Assembly (NCBI RefSeq): GCF_019857225.1
Contig: NZ_JAFJSY010000044.1
Span: forward strand, 31,086-95,085
Direction of reading: 5' to 3'
Length of the DNA: 64,000 nt
DNA from: Streptomyces plumbidurans
GTDB taxonomy: Bacteria > Actinomycetota > Actinomycetes > Streptomycetales > Streptomycetaceae
Below the pieces are notes generated by a model, which saw only the letters and a list, made by a program, of their open reading frames with translations, did not search any database and was not told where the DNA came from. Positions 49,861 to 59,599 of this stretch are shown here, piece by piece (positions within the stretch are counted from its first letter, which is position 1; every line of letters begins with the position of its first letter). The position numbers and the translations under genes are program-made.

Positions 49861-51135
49861 TCACCCCCGGGTGACCCGCACCCGATACGTCCCTTCCTTG
49901 CCGCCGCTCGCCACCGTGACCCGCACCCCCCGCTTCGGGTCCTTGAAGACCTCGCCCGGGGTGAAGGGGGCGTCCGAGAGCTCTGCCTGGACGTTGGGGC
50001 TGCGGGTGCAACCGCCGCTGTTGCGCCGGGAGTCGAAGACCCGCACCGGTCCCATGCCGGTGTCCACGGCCGCGTCGACCCTGTAGATCAGCACGCCGGG
50101 CCGGCACACGGCCTCGTCGTTGCCCGCGCGCACGCGCACCTCGATGGCGTACAGGGTCCGGGGGCCGAGCGGTACGAAGACCAGCTTGGGGCCGCCCGGG
50201 CGCTCCAGCGGCGTCAGGGTGTACTCCGTCGTGCCGGGCCCGGCCGCGCAGCCGACCTGGGACGCGTCCAGCCAGCCGAGCTTCCACTTGTGCCAGCCGA
50301 GCAGGTCGTTGTTGGCTCCCCAGTCCTCGCTCATGATGTCCCAGTGCCCGACCGCGCTGCCGCCCTCCTGGGTGTAGAGGTCGGGCAGGCCGAAGACATG
50401 GCCGTTCTCGTGCGGCAGCACGCGGTAGCCGGTGCGGGCGTAGGAGCCGGAGCCGTCGTCCTGGCGGGAGTAGACGAAGGACGCGTTGGCCACCGGGACG
50501 CCGTCGGCGACCGGGGCCTCGGCGTTCCCGGCGAACGTCACCGACAGGACCGTGTCCAGAGCGGACGGGCCCGCGTTCGGCGTCACCAGCACGTTCAGGA
50601 AGTCGTAGTCGCGGAAGTCCACCTGGGGGTCGGCGGCGCTCACGATGTCCTGGACGAGCCGGCGGTAGCCCTCGTCGAAGGGGGCGCCGCGTTCTATGCC
50701 GTACGCCTTGAACGACTTCGGCATGCGCAGCCAGTGCGGGATCGGGGTCTCGGGGCGGTAGTCGAGGCGGCCGTAGGAGGCGGTGCGGAACCACTGGCGG
50801 GTCTTGGGGAAGAACTCGCGGAACCGGTCGAGCGCCTTGCCCTCTCCTGGGGCGTCGGAGAAGTCGACCATCAGGGTCAGGGCCCGGACGGTGCCCGTGG
50901 AGCGGGAGTAGCCGGTGCCGGTCGGGACGCCCTCCGAGAGCTGGACGGAGCGGCTGCCGTCGATCATGCAGGGGCCGAGCGCGGTGGTGCGGGCCGGTGT
51001 CAGCGGGCGGGCTCCGGCCGCCGAGCGTGCCGTCGGGTGCCCGCCGCCGGCCGCGGTGCTGACCGCGAGGGTCAGCAGGGCCACGGTCGCGAGGGCGGCC
51101 GCGCGGCGGGGGCGTATGCGACGGCTGAGCTGCAT
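49861..51135 (-). CDS. Secreted M6-family metalloprotease
   Basis: A 424-residue exported protease. A signal peptide (RRAAALATVALLTLAVSTAA) is followed by a catalytic domain with the zinc motif HENGH at 242-246 (LPHENGHVFGLPDLY) and WDIMSEDWGANN, whose Met is the Met-turn of metzincins. The C-terminal 110 residues are beta-rich with a possible disulfide. It is related to immune inhibitor A and other M6 proteases and acts outside the cell. It is divergent from the TetR gene at 51447. Confidence 0.9.
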   Translation of the reverse strand: MQLSRRIRPRRAAALATVALLTLAVSTAAGGGHPTARSAAGARPLTPARTTALGPCMIDGSRSVQLSEGVPTGTGYSRSTGTVRALTLMVDFSDAPGEGKALDRFREFFPKTRQWFRTASYGRLDYRPETPIPHWLRMPKSFKAYGIERGAPFDEGYRRLVQDIVSAADPQVDFRDYDFLNVLVTPNAGPSALDTVLSVTFAGNAEAPVADGVPVANASFVYSRQDDGSGSYARTGYRVLPHENGHVFGLPDLYTQEGGSAVGHWDIMSEDWGANNDLLGWHKWKLGWLDASQVGCAAGPGTTEYTLTPLERPGGPKLVFVPLGPRTLYAIEVRVRAGNDEAVCRPGVLIYRVDAAVDTGMGPVRVFDSRRNSGGCTRSPNVQAELSDAPFTPGEVFKDPKRGVRVTVASGGKEGTYRVRVTRG

Positions 51136-51354
51136 CCACGGGCCCTTCGTCCTGGCAGCCGCCGGTCTCCGGCTGCCCCCTTTCGATCACCCTGATCGGG
51201 GGGCTGCGCGGGCGCGCGCTGGATGGGCCGAACGTGGGTTTCGCACACGGAAGGGGTGTCGAGGGGCCGTAGGAGGGAGCCGTGAGGGAGGCGTGAGGGC
51301 GCCGTGCGCGGATTGTGAGCCAGGTCACGGGAAAGTTTTTCGCGTCCGGGAAAT

Positions 51355-51417
51355 AACCGGGGAACCTCTCCCCGTTTAACCAAGCGTCCGAGCGAAACGG
51401 GGACAGCCTCCCCGGAT
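51355..51417. promoter_or_regulatory. Two matching operators upstream of tetR-MFS
   Basis: Site A is AACCGGGGA-ACCTC-TCCCCGTTT (51355-51377); site B is AAACGGGGA-CAGCC-TCCCCGGAT (51395-51417). Both fit AAACGGGGA-N5-TCCCCGTTT with one to three mismatches. The centres are 40 bp apart. They lie 30-90 bp before the TetR start. Confidence 0.75.
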
Positions 51418-51446
51418 CGCAGCAACCACTGACCGAGGAGTACGCC

Positions 51447-52100
51447 GTGCAGACCGCGACCCCCGTGCAGACCAAGGTGCCCCGGCCGCGTGCCGACGCC
51501 CTGCGCAACCGGGAGCGGATCGTCGCCGCCGCCCGCGAGATGTTCACCGAGTTCGGCCCCGAGGTGCCGCTCGACGAGATCGCGCGCCGGGCAGGTGTCG
51601 GCAACGCCACGGTGTACCGCAACTTCCCTGACCGCGACGCCCTCGTCCGCGAGGTCGTCTGCTCCGTCATGGACCGTACGTCCGAAGCGGCAGAGTCCGC
51701 GCTCGCGGAGACGGGGGACGCCTTCGGAGCACTGGAGCGCTTTGTGCACACCGCCGCCGACGAGCGGATCAGCGCCCTGTGCCCGATGATCCAGACCACC
51801 TTCGACCAGAACCACCCCGACCTCGAAGCGGCGCGTGAGCGCGTCGAGCAGCTCGTGGCGGAGCTCATGGACCGGGCCGTGAAGGCCGGCCAACTCCGCC
51901 CCGACATCGGCGTCGGTGACCTGATGATCGTCGTGGCCCAGCTCAGCCGGCCCCCGGCCGGCACCGACTGTGACGTCAGCGACCGCTTCGTCCATCGCCA
52001 TCTGCAGCTGTTCCTGGACGGACTGCGGGCTCCGGCCCACTCCGTCCTGCCGGGCACAGCCGTGACCGTGGAGGCTCTGCGCCGACCCTGCACCGATTAG
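51447..52100 (+). CDS. TetR-family regulator
   Basis: A 217-residue TetR: RNRERIVAAAREMFTEFGPE, LDEIARRAGVGNATVYRNFP is the HTH, followed by a C-terminal domain of the SbtR-like kind (ERFVHTAADERISALCPMIQ, LMIVVAQLSRPPAGTD). GTG 51447 has GAGGAG upstream. It is followed at 113 bp by an MFS exporter and preceded by paired operators, the usual layout of a self-regulated efflux unit. Confidence 0.9.
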   Translation: MQTATPVQTKVPRPRADALRNRERIVAAAREMFTEFGPEVPLDEIARRAGVGNATVYRNFPDRDALVREVVCSVMDRTSEAAESALAETGDAFGALERFVHTAADERISALCPMIQTTFDQNHPDLEAARERVEQLVAELMDRAVKAGQLRPDIGVGDLMIVVAQLSRPPAGTDCDVSDRFVHRHLQLFLDGLRAPAHSVLPGTAVTVEALRRPCTD

Positions 52101-52212
52101 TTCAGGACTCCCAGCGAGTCGACATTCACGAAACTCACCGGCCGTCTCGGTAGGCGAGCCGTCCCCTCAAGACACCTTTTTTCCGTCACGAAGTCCCGAA
52201 GTGGGTATCCCC

Positions 52213-53754
52213 ATGTCTGAAACAGCCTCAAAGGCTCGCGGGCCGGTCGAGCAGACCGGTGACGCCAACCGCTGGAAAGCGCTGGTCTTCATAGCGCTCG
52301 CCCAGCTGATGGTCGTGCTCGACGCGACCATCGTGAACATCGCGCTGCCCTCCGCCCAGGCCGACCTGGGCATCTCGGACGGCAACCGCCAGTGGGTCGT
52401 CACGGCCTACGCCCTCGCGTTCGGCGGACTGCTCCTGTTCGGTGGCCGGATCGCCGACCTGTGGGGCCGCAAGCGCGCCTTCGTCATCGGCCTGACCGGC
52501 TTCGCGCTCGCGTCCGCGCTCGGCGGAGCGGCCCAGTCCGGCGCCATGATGTTCGGCGCCCGCGCCCTTCAGGGCGTCTTCGGCGCCATGCTCGCGCCCG
52601 CCGCGCTCTCCCTGCTCGCCGTGATGTTCACGGACGCCAAGGAGCGCGCCAAGGCGTTCGGCATCTACGGTGCGATCGCCGGTGGCGGCGGCGCCGTCGG
52701 CTTCATCCTCGGCGGCGTGCTCACCGAGTACCTGGACTGGCGCTGGACGTTCTTCGTGAACATCCCCTTCGCCATCATCGCCGCGCTCGGTGCCTACTTC
52801 GTCATCCGTGAGCCGGAGGGCGGCCGCAACCGCAACCCGCTCGACATCCCCGGCGTCCTGCTCTCCACCCTCGGCCTGGTCTCGCTGGTCTACGGCTTCA
52901 CCCGCGCCGAGTCCGACGGCTGGGGCGACTCCCTGACGGTCGGCCTGTTCATCGCCTCCGCGGTGCTGCTGCTGGCCTTCGTCGTCACCGAGTCCAAGGT
53001 CAAGGCCCCGCTGCTGCCGCTGCGCGTGATCACCGACCGCAACCGCGGCGGTATCTACCTCTCGCTCGGCATCGCCATCATCGCGATGTTCGGCACGTTC
53101 CTCTTCCTGACCTACTACCTCCAGGTCATCAACGGGTACTCGCCGATCAAGACCGGCTTCGCCTTCCTGCCCATGATCGCGGGCATGATGATCGGCTCGA
53201 CCCAGATCGGCGCCCGGCTGATGACCCGGGTCCCGGCCCGGCTGCTGATGGGTCCCGGTTTCCTGGTCGCCGCCATCGGCATGTCGCTGATGACGCAGCT
53301 GGAGATCGGCTCGTCGTACGCCTCGACGATCCTGCCGGCGATGCTGCTGCTGGGTCTCGGCATGGGTACGGCGTTCATGCCGGCCATGTCCCTGGCCACC
53401 CTGGGCGTCCAGCCCCGGGACGCCGGTGTCGCCTCCGCGATGGTCAACACCTCGCAGCAGGTGGGCGGCGCGATCGGTACGGCCCTGCTGAACACGATCG
53501 CCGCCTCGGCGACGACCGCGTACATCAAGGACCACATCGCCGGCGCGACCTCCAAGTCGCAGGCGCAGCTGATCCAGATGCAGGGCGCGGTGCACGGCTA
53601 CACCAACGCCATCTGGATCGCGGTCGGCATGCTGGTGATCGCCTCGGCGGTCGTCCTGACGCTCGTCAACGCCGGCCGCCCCGGCTCGACCACCGTGGTC
53701 GGGTCCGAGGAGGGCGCCGAGGACGAGGTGGCCGTCCCGGTGGTCGCCCACTGA
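52213..53754 (+). CDS. MFS drug exporter, DHA2 type
   Basis: A 513-residue 14-span exporter: LAQLMVVLDATIVNIALPSA is the DHA2 signature, GRIADLWGRKRAFVIGLTGF is motif A and YGAIAGGGGAVGFILGGVLT is motif C (antiporter). The C-terminus is acidic (GSEEGAEDEVAVPVVAH). ATG 52213 is preferred over GTG 52201, though neither has a strong ribosome site. It is presumably repressed by the upstream TetR. Confidence 0.92.
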   Translation: MSETASKARGPVEQTGDANRWKALVFIALAQLMVVLDATIVNIALPSAQADLGISDGNRQWVVTAYALAFGGLLLFGGRIADLWGRKRAFVIGLTGFALASALGGAAQSGAMMFGARALQGVFGAMLAPAALSLLAVMFTDAKERAKAFGIYGAIAGGGGAVGFILGGVLTEYLDWRWTFFVNIPFAIIAALGAYFVIREPEGGRNRNPLDIPGVLLSTLGLVSLVYGFTRAESDGWGDSLTVGLFIASAVLLLAFVVTESKVKAPLLPLRVITDRNRGGIYLSLGIAIIAMFGTFLFLTYYLQVINGYSPIKTGFAFLPMIAGMMIGSTQIGARLMTRVPARLLMGPGFLVAAIGMSLMTQLEIGSSYASTILPAMLLLGLGMGTAFMPAMSLATLGVQPRDAGVASAMVNTSQQVGGAIGTALLNTIAASATTAYIKDHIAGATSKSQAQLIQMQGAVHGYTNAIWIAVGMLVIASAVVLTLVNAGRPGSTTVVGSEEGAEDEVAVPVVAH

Positions 53755-53875
53755 CGGCGACCGTCGGTCGTACCCCTTCGGAGAACCAACCGTGCGCGTG
53801 AGGAAGGGGACGCCTCCCGCGTACGGCCCCCAGGCCCTTCCGGGCCCGCCTGCCCTGGCCTGCTGAGTGAGCGGC

Positions 53876-54373
53876 TCAGCGGAGCCAGGGCAGGTCCGCA
53901 CCCGCTTCATTCGGCTGAAGGCCCTCGGCGACGATCTGCATGATCTCGCCGAGGGCCTTCAGCTGCTCGGGGCTCAGCCGCTCGAACAACGCCTGCCGTA
54001 CGGCGGCCACATGGCCCGGGGCGGTCCTGGCCAGCACGTCGGCGCCCGCGTCCGTCAGCACCGCGAACTGGCCCCGCTTGTCGGAGGGGCAGTCCTCGCG
54101 CCGCACCCAGCCGTTCTTCTCCAGGCGCGCGATCGCGTGCGAGAGACGGGAGCGGGTGATCTTCGACCTCATGGCCAGCTCGGTCATCCGCAACCGCCGC
54201 TGCGGGGCCTCGGCGAGCCCGACCAGCAGGCCGTAGTAGATGTGCGGCATGCCCGCGTCGCGCTGCAGCTGGCGGTCGAGGTGGTCCTCGAGGAGCGTGG
54301 TGGCGTGCAGGTACGAACGCCAGATGCGCTGCTCTTCGTCGCTGAGCCAGCGTGCGGGTGCCGTGTCGTTCAT
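53876..54373 (-). CDS. MarR-family regulator
   Basis: A 165-residue MarR protein: IYYGLLVGLAEAPQRRLRMT, LAMRSKITRSRLSHAIARLE, KNGWVRREDCPSDKRGQFAV form the winged helix, with dimer helices at both ends. One Cys lies in the wing (REDCPSD) and could respond to thiol stress. It is divergent from the extradiol dioxygenase across inverted CTTGAA/TTCAAG sites, so it probably represses that gene and itself. Confidence 0.9.
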   Translation of the reverse strand: MNDTAPARWLSDEEQRIWRSYLHATTLLEDHLDRQLQRDAGMPHIYYGLLVGLAEAPQRRLRMTELAMRSKITRSRLSHAIARLEKNGWVRREDCPSDKRGQFAVLTDAGADVLARTAPGHVAAVRQALFERLSPEQLKALGEIMQIVAEGLQPNEAGADLPWLR

Positions 54374-54396
54374 GGTTCCACTGTAACCAGCCTCTT

Positions 54397-54452
54397 CTTG
54401 AAACTTAAACAAACGGAGCGTAGTCTCCGGGGGAGAAGTTTTAGAGTTCAAG
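54397..54452. promoter_or_regulatory. MarR-type sites between marR and dioxygenase
   Basis: CTTGAAACTTAAAC (54397-54410) and GTTTTAGAGTTCAAG (54438-54452) are related in inverted orientation and lie in an AT-rich patch. They sit 24 bp before the MarR start and 54 bp before the dioxygenase start. Confidence 0.6.
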
Positions 54453-54505
54453 CACTGGTTTCGAGCACCTGAGTCCGAGCAACCGCTCCGGAGGGAGTCG
54501 CCGTC

Positions 54506-55297
54506 ATGTCCGCCGCCACTCAGGAGCGCATGCCCGCCCTCTATCTCAGCCACGGCGCCCCGCCGCTCGCGGACGACCCGGTCTGGCCCGGCGAGCTCGC
54601 CGCCTGGTCCGCCGCACTGCCCCGGCCCAGGGCGATCCTGATGGTCTCCGCACACTGGGAGGAGGCCCCCCTGGCGCTCGGCGCGGTCGAGACGGTCCCG
54701 CTCGTGTACGACTTCTGGGGCTTCCCCGAGCACTACTACCGCGTGACGTACGGCGCGCCGGGCGCTCCCGAACTCGCCGACTCCGTACGGAAGTTGCTGC
54801 GCGCCCCCGGCACCCCCGTGCAGGACATCCCCGACCGGGGCCTGGACCACGGCGCCTATGTCCCGCTCGTGGAGATGTTCCCGGACGCCGACATCCCCGT
54901 CCTGCAGATCTCCATGCCCACCCTCGACCCGGTGCGGCTGATGGAGATCGGCCGCAGGCTCGCGCCGCTGCGCGACGAGGGCGTGCTGATCGTCGGCTCC
55001 GGCTTCTTCACCCACAACCTCGCCGCCCTGCGCCACGCGGGCGCCGGGGTGCCGGTATGGTCGGCCGAGTTCGACGAGTGGGGCCACCGGATGCTGGACG
55101 ACGGCGACGTGGACGCGTTGCTCGACTTCCTGCACAAGTCCCCGGCCGGTCACCTCGCCCACCCGCGCACCGAGCACTTCGCCCCGCTCTTCGTGACGAT
55201 GGGCGCCGCGGACGCGGCCGGTGAGCTGGACACCCCGAAGTCGGTGATCGACGGCTTCTGGATGGGACTCGCGAAGCGGTCGGTGCAGTTCGGCTGA
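54506..55297 (+). CDS. DODA-type (class III) extradiol dioxygenase
   Basis: A 263-residue LigB/YgiD-like dioxygenase with the metal and acid/base residues in LYLSHGAPP, MVSAHWEE, RGLDHGAYVPL and GSGFFTHNL (four conserved His). Relatives open catechol rings such as DOPA; the physiological substrate here is unknown. GGAGGGAGTCGCC precedes ATG 54506. Linkage to MarR suggests induction by phenolic or quinone compounds. Confidence 0.92.
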   Translation: MSAATQERMPALYLSHGAPPLADDPVWPGELAAWSAALPRPRAILMVSAHWEEAPLALGAVETVPLVYDFWGFPEHYYRVTYGAPGAPELADSVRKLLRAPGTPVQDIPDRGLDHGAYVPLVEMFPDADIPVLQISMPTLDPVRLMEIGRRLAPLRDEGVLIVGSGFFTHNLAALRHAGAGVPVWSAEFDEWGHRMLDDGDVDALLDFLHKSPAGHLAHPRTEHFAPLFVTMGAADAAGELDTPKSVIDGFWMGLAKRSVQFG

Positions 55298-55326
55298 GGC
55301 CGCTTTCCGCCTGATCCCGCAGGCGG

Positions 55327-55845
55327 CTACAGCTCCTTCTCGTACCAGGCCACGTCCCAGTACCGCCCGAACTTGCGGCCCACCTCGCGGTGGGTGCCGA
55401 GATGACGGAACCCGAAGCGCTCGTGCAGCCGCGTGGACGCTTCGTTGGGCAGGGCGATGCCCGCGTACGCGCGGTGCAGGTCCTCGCCCGCGAGCGCCGC
55501 GAACAGCGCCTTGTACAGAAGCGTGCCGATGCCGCGCCGGCCCGCGTGCGGGGCGACGTAGACCGTGACCTCCACCGAGGTCTCGTAGGCGGGCTTGGGG
55601 CGGTAGGGGCTGGAGGTGGCGTAGCCCAGAATCTCCTGTGTGTCACCGTCCGTGGCAACCATCAGGCGGTGCGGGCCGTCTTCAGGGTGGGAGAGCAGCC
55701 ACGGGCGGCGTTCCTCGGCAGTGAACTCGGCAGTGTCGAAGGTGATGGCCGTCTCACGTACGTAGTGGTTGTAGATGCCGGTGAGGGCTTCGAGGTCCTC
55801 CTCGGCTCCCGGCCTGACCTGCACCTCTGTCCGTTTCGACGACAC
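55327..55845 (-). CDS. GNAT acetyltransferase, phosphinothricin/bialaphos-resistance-like
   Basis: A 172-residue GNAT protein: VRPGAEEDLEALTGIYNHYV, ETAITFDTAEFTAEERRPWL are characteristic of the Bar/Pat family, with the acetyl-CoA loop APHAGRRGIGTLLYKAL and C-terminal GFRHLGTHREVGRKFGRYWD. It should N-acetylate phosphinothricin or related amino acids. From memory, S. coelicolor has a bialaphos-resistance gene next to hrdD, which matches this position. GTG 55845 has AGGAGGG just upstream. Confidence 0.87.
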   Translation of the reverse strand: MSSKRTEVQVRPGAEEDLEALTGIYNHYVRETAITFDTAEFTAEERRPWLLSHPEDGPHRLMVATDGDTQEILGYATSSPYRPKPAYETSVEVTVYVAPHAGRRGIGTLLYKALFAALAGEDLHRAYAGIALPNEASTRLHERFGFRHLGTHREVGRKFGRYWDVAWYEKEL

Positions 55846-55906
55846 CGGCCCTCCTCTCGTGGCCGGACAGGGTACTGCAAGATCAGAAAATTCGGGGTGC
55901 GGGTTG

Positions 55907-55932
55907 GGAATTCTGTCCGGATTCCAGTCGTT
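55907..55932 (+). promoter_or_regulatory. Possible SigE-type promoter of hrdD
   Basis: GGAAT (55907-55911), 15 bp, then GTCGTT (55927-55932) resembles the ECF sigma-E pattern GGAAC-N15/16-GTC. In S. coelicolor hrdD is transcribed by sigma-E (established knowledge). The match here is imperfect. Confidence 0.4.
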
Positions 55933-56039
55933 GTTTCCAACAGATGCAGGGCACCCGAGAAGGGTGCTGAGAGGCGCTCGACGGCGAGTGCCGGCATCCG
56001 AGTGACCACCCGCCAGCCCACCATCGCAAGGGAGCACGC

Positions 56040-57038
<999 letters not shown>

Positions 57039-57068
57039 GGCCGTGCGGCAGCGCGTGCGGCCTTGGGA

Positions 57069-57096
57069 GCGCCGGGCGGCGTACACCGCCCGGCGC
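57069..57096 (+). terminator. Strong hairpin after hrdD
   Basis: GCGCCGGGCGG (57069-57079) and CCGCCCGGCGC (57086-57096) are perfect 11-bp arms with a 6-nt loop, 31 bp after the stop codon. No U-tract. Confidence 0.8.
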
Positions 57097-57510
57097 CGCG
57101 CACGCCGGGTGGCGGAAGACCGCGCAAACATGGCGCTGTAACGCCGCTTCAAGTGTAGGAACCAAGGGAAAAAGACTTCAGGGCACAGGAGTTCGGCCCT
57201 GTTCCCACCCCCAGAGCCACGTCCCGACGCACCACCCCCCCGGCGCCGGGACCTTCCCAGTCGGGCTCCGGCGCCATCCCCCCGAGCGCCGGGGCCCGGC
57301 TTTCTTTTGTGCGCGGCCCGGCGGCTCGGCGTCTTCTGTGCGCAGGGGTTCGCGGCCCGGCGTCATCTGTGCACACACCGGTTCGCGGCCCGGCGTCTTT
57401 TGGCGCGTACGGTCCCTTGCGGGCATGCTGATGGGCGGGGCACCCCGGACCTGAACCCCGGGGTGGCCCGCCGGATGGCAGATTGTGCCACATGGGCATA
57501 GCCTGCCGAA
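57097..57510. other. Gene-free stretch between hrdD and the tetR gene
   Basis: No convincing gene. From 57328 to about 57403 there are three imperfect 31-33-bp direct repeats (GGCGTCTTCTGTGC ... TTCGCGGCCC). Just before the TetR start, TAGCCT at 57499-57504 is 6 nt from GTG 57511, suggesting a leaderless mRNA. The ORFs on both strands here are repeat-driven and lack ribosome sites. Confidence 0.55.
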
Positions 57511-58479
57511 GTGAGCAGCTCCACCCCCGCACCAAAACCCCGCGTCTCCTCGGCCGAGCAACCCTCTCTCGTCGAGCGACGCAAGGCCGCGACCCGTATG
57601 GAGATCGCCCGGGCGGCGGCGGGACTGTTCGTGAGACAGGGACTTCGCGCCACGCGCGCGGAGGACATCGCGCAGGCCGCCGGGGTCGCTCCGCGCACCT
57701 TCTACCGCTACTTCGCGTCCAAGGAGGAGGCCGTCGCGCCTTTGTACGCGGCGGGCGCCGAGCGCTGGACGGACGCGGTCGCCGCCGCCCCCGCCGATCT
57801 GCCCCTCCCACAGGTCCTGGAACACGCGGTCCACCACACCCTCACCCCGGGCGCCGGGGTCTCCGCGGCCTCCTGGGAACTGGTCCGCACCCTCATCCGC
57901 CTGACCGACAGCAGCCCCGCCCTGGGCAAGGTGTGGGCGGAGGTGTGCCACGCGGCGGAGACGCGACTGGCGGAGGTGCTTGAGGGGCGGGCCTCCGGCG
58001 GTTCGGGCGGGGTTGGGGGGTCGGAGGGGTCCGGTGGTTCGGGCGGGGTTAGGGGGTCGGAGGGTTCCGGTGGTTTGGGCGGAGCTGTCGGGTCGGAGAG
58101 TTCCAGTGGTGCGGGCGAGGCTGTCGGGTCGGAGGGCTCCGGCGGTGCGGGCAGGGTTAGGGGTTCGGAGGGTTCCAGCGGTTCGGGCGGGGCTGTTGGT
58201 TCGGAGGGTTCCGGCGGTTCGGGCGGGGCTGTTGGTTCGGAGGGTTCCGGCGGTTCGGGCGGCTCCGACAACGTTGGCACGGGGGCAGGCGGCGTCCCCG
58301 TGAACTCCTCCGCGCTGCGGTTCGCTGCCGCTGTCGCCGGGGCCGCCGTGCGCGTGGCCGTCGAGAGCTGGGCGGCGGGCACGGCCCCGGCGAGCGGCCC
58401 GAAGGGACCGGCGGCCCTGGCGCTGCGGAACCTGGAGGCGCTGCGGGCGTTTCCCTGGGCGGAGTTGGTGGAGGGATAG
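57511..58479 (+). CDS. TetR regulator interrupted by a Gly/Ser repeat linker
   Basis: A 322-residue TetR. The N-terminal HTH (RMEIARAAAGLFVRQGLRAT, EDIAQAAGVAPRTFYRYFAS) and the first part of the ligand domain (AASWELVRTLIRLTDSSPAL, KVWAEVCHAAETRLAEVLEG) are normal. About 100 residues of GGSGGAVGSEGS-type repeats follow, then the end of the domain resumes (SALRFAAAVAGAAVRVAVES, LALRNLEALRAF). By position after hrdD it may correspond to SCO3201, a TetR reported to block sporulation and antibiotics when overproduced (from memory). Confidence 0.86.
   Translation: MSSSTPAPKPRVSSAEQPSLVERRKAATRMEIARAAAGLFVRQGLRATRAEDIAQAAGVAPRTFYRYFASKEEAVAPLYAAGAERWTDAVAAAPADLPLPQVLEHAVHHTLTPGAGVSAASWELVRTLIRLTDSSPALGKVWAEVCHAAETRLAEVLEGRASGGSGGVGGSEGSGGSGGVRGSEGSGGLGGAVGSESSSGAGEAVGSEGSGGAGRVRGSEGSSGSGGAVGSEGSGGSGGAVGSEGSGGSGGSDNVGTGAGGVPVNSSALRFAAAVAGAAVRVAVESWAAGTAPASGPKGPAALALRNLEALRAFPWAELVEG
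57985..58275 (+). repeat. In-frame ~36-bp minisatellite within tetR
   Basis: About eight degenerate copies of a 36-bp unit (GGTTCCGGCGGTTCGGGCGG and following) encode 12-residue GGSGGAVGSEGS blocks. The last two copies are nearly identical. All lengths keep the frame. Confidence 0.88.
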
Positions 58480-58516
58480 CGCCGAGTGATGGCGGGGTGG
58501 TGTGAGTGCTGGTGCC

Positions 58517-59485
58517 TCAGGCGTTCGTTGCCGCTCGGGTCAGGCGATCGCCCAATTCCCGTACGCACTCCACCAGTTCAGTCGGCCCCTGCACCGTGAA
58601 GTCGAAGCCGAGCAGGGCGAGGCGGGCCGCCAGCCAGTCCGGGCCGTCGGCCGTGCGGCCGCGCAGGCGGCAGGAATCGGCGTGCAGGGGTTCAGGTGTG
58701 CCCAGCCAGGACGGGATGCGGGCCGCGACGGTCTGCGCGTTCGCGGCGAACGTGACCTCGAAGTCGTAGGACCTCTGGTGCCGTTGCATCGAGCGCCGCA
58801 GATACTCCGCCGCGTCGCCCGTCGGCAGCTCCCGCGGGGCGAAGCGCGCGCCGGTGGCGAAGGGCTCGCTGACGCGGTCCACGCGGAAGGTCCGCCAGTC
58901 GGCGCGGTCGAGGTCGTAGGCGACGAGGTACCAGCGGCGTCCGGTCGAGACGAGCCGGTAAGGCTCCGTCACGCGGCGGGACTCGGTCCCGTCACCGGCG
59001 CGGTAGGCGAACCGCAGCCGCTCCCGCCCTGCCACCGTGGACGCCATCACGGTCAGCGTCTCGGGTGCGATGCTCGCCCCGTCTCCGCTGGTCAGCGGGG
59101 TGGTGGCGGCCTGCAGGGTGGAGACGCGGTGGCGTAGGCGCGAGGGCAGCACCTGCTCCAGTTTGGCGAGCGCCCGTACGGACGCCTCGTCCACCCCCTC
59201 CAGGGCGTGCCCGGCGCCCGCCCGCAGCCCGATCGCGATGGCGACCGCCTCCTCGTCGTCCAGCACGAGCGGCGGCATGGCCTTGCCCGCGACCAGCCGG
59301 TAGCCGCCGTCGGCGCCCATCGTCGCCTGCACCGGGTAGCCCAGCTCGCGCAGCCGGTCGACGTCCCGCCGCACGGTGCGCCGGGACACCCCGAGCCGGT
59401 CGGCGAGTTCGCCGCCGGGCCATTCGCGGGGGGTCTGGAGGAGGGAGAGGAGCTGGAGGAGCCGGGCCGGGGTGTCGGTCGTCAT
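58517..59485 (-). CDS. HTH-WYL-domain regulator
   Basis: A 322-residue regulator: winged HTH at the N-terminus (RLLQLLSLLQTPREWPGGEL, SRRTVRRDVDRLRELGYPVQ) and a WYL domain (RLVSTGRRWYLVAYDLDRAD, WRTFRVDRVSEP), then the WCX extension. It is divergent from the MFS exporter across a dyad, so it likely controls the exporter in response to a small ligand. The closest style is the YafY/YobV group. Confidence 0.9.
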   Translation of the reverse strand: MTTDTPARLLQLLSLLQTPREWPGGELADRLGVSRRTVRRDVDRLRELGYPVQATMGADGGYRLVAGKAMPPLVLDDEEAVAIAIGLRAGAGHALEGVDEASVRALAKLEQVLPSRLRHRVSTLQAATTPLTSGDGASIAPETLTVMASTVAGRERLRFAYRAGDGTESRRVTEPYRLVSTGRRWYLVAYDLDRADWRTFRVDRVSEPFATGARFAPRELPTGDAAEYLRRSMQRHQRSYDFEVTFAANAQTVAARIPSWLGTPEPLHADSCRLRGRTADGPDWLAARLALLGFDFTVQGPTELVECVRELGDRLTRAATNA

Positions 59486-59503
59486 GGGAACTCCTCCGTC
59501 GTC

Positions 59504-59570
59504 GGGATCTGCCGTCCCGGGATCTGCCGTTCCGGGATCTGCCGTTTCGGTATCTGCTGTCCCGGGTTTC
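59504..59570. repeat. 15-bp tandem repeats in the WYL/MFS promoter region
   Basis: GGGATCTGCCGTCCC and close variants start at 59504, 59519, 59534 and 59549, with a partial fifth unit. Repeats sit in the 5' region of the WYL gene and could shift promoter spacing if copy number varied. Confidence 0.85.
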
Positions 59571-59599
59571 TGTCGTCTGTTTCGAGGATGCCCGCCAAC

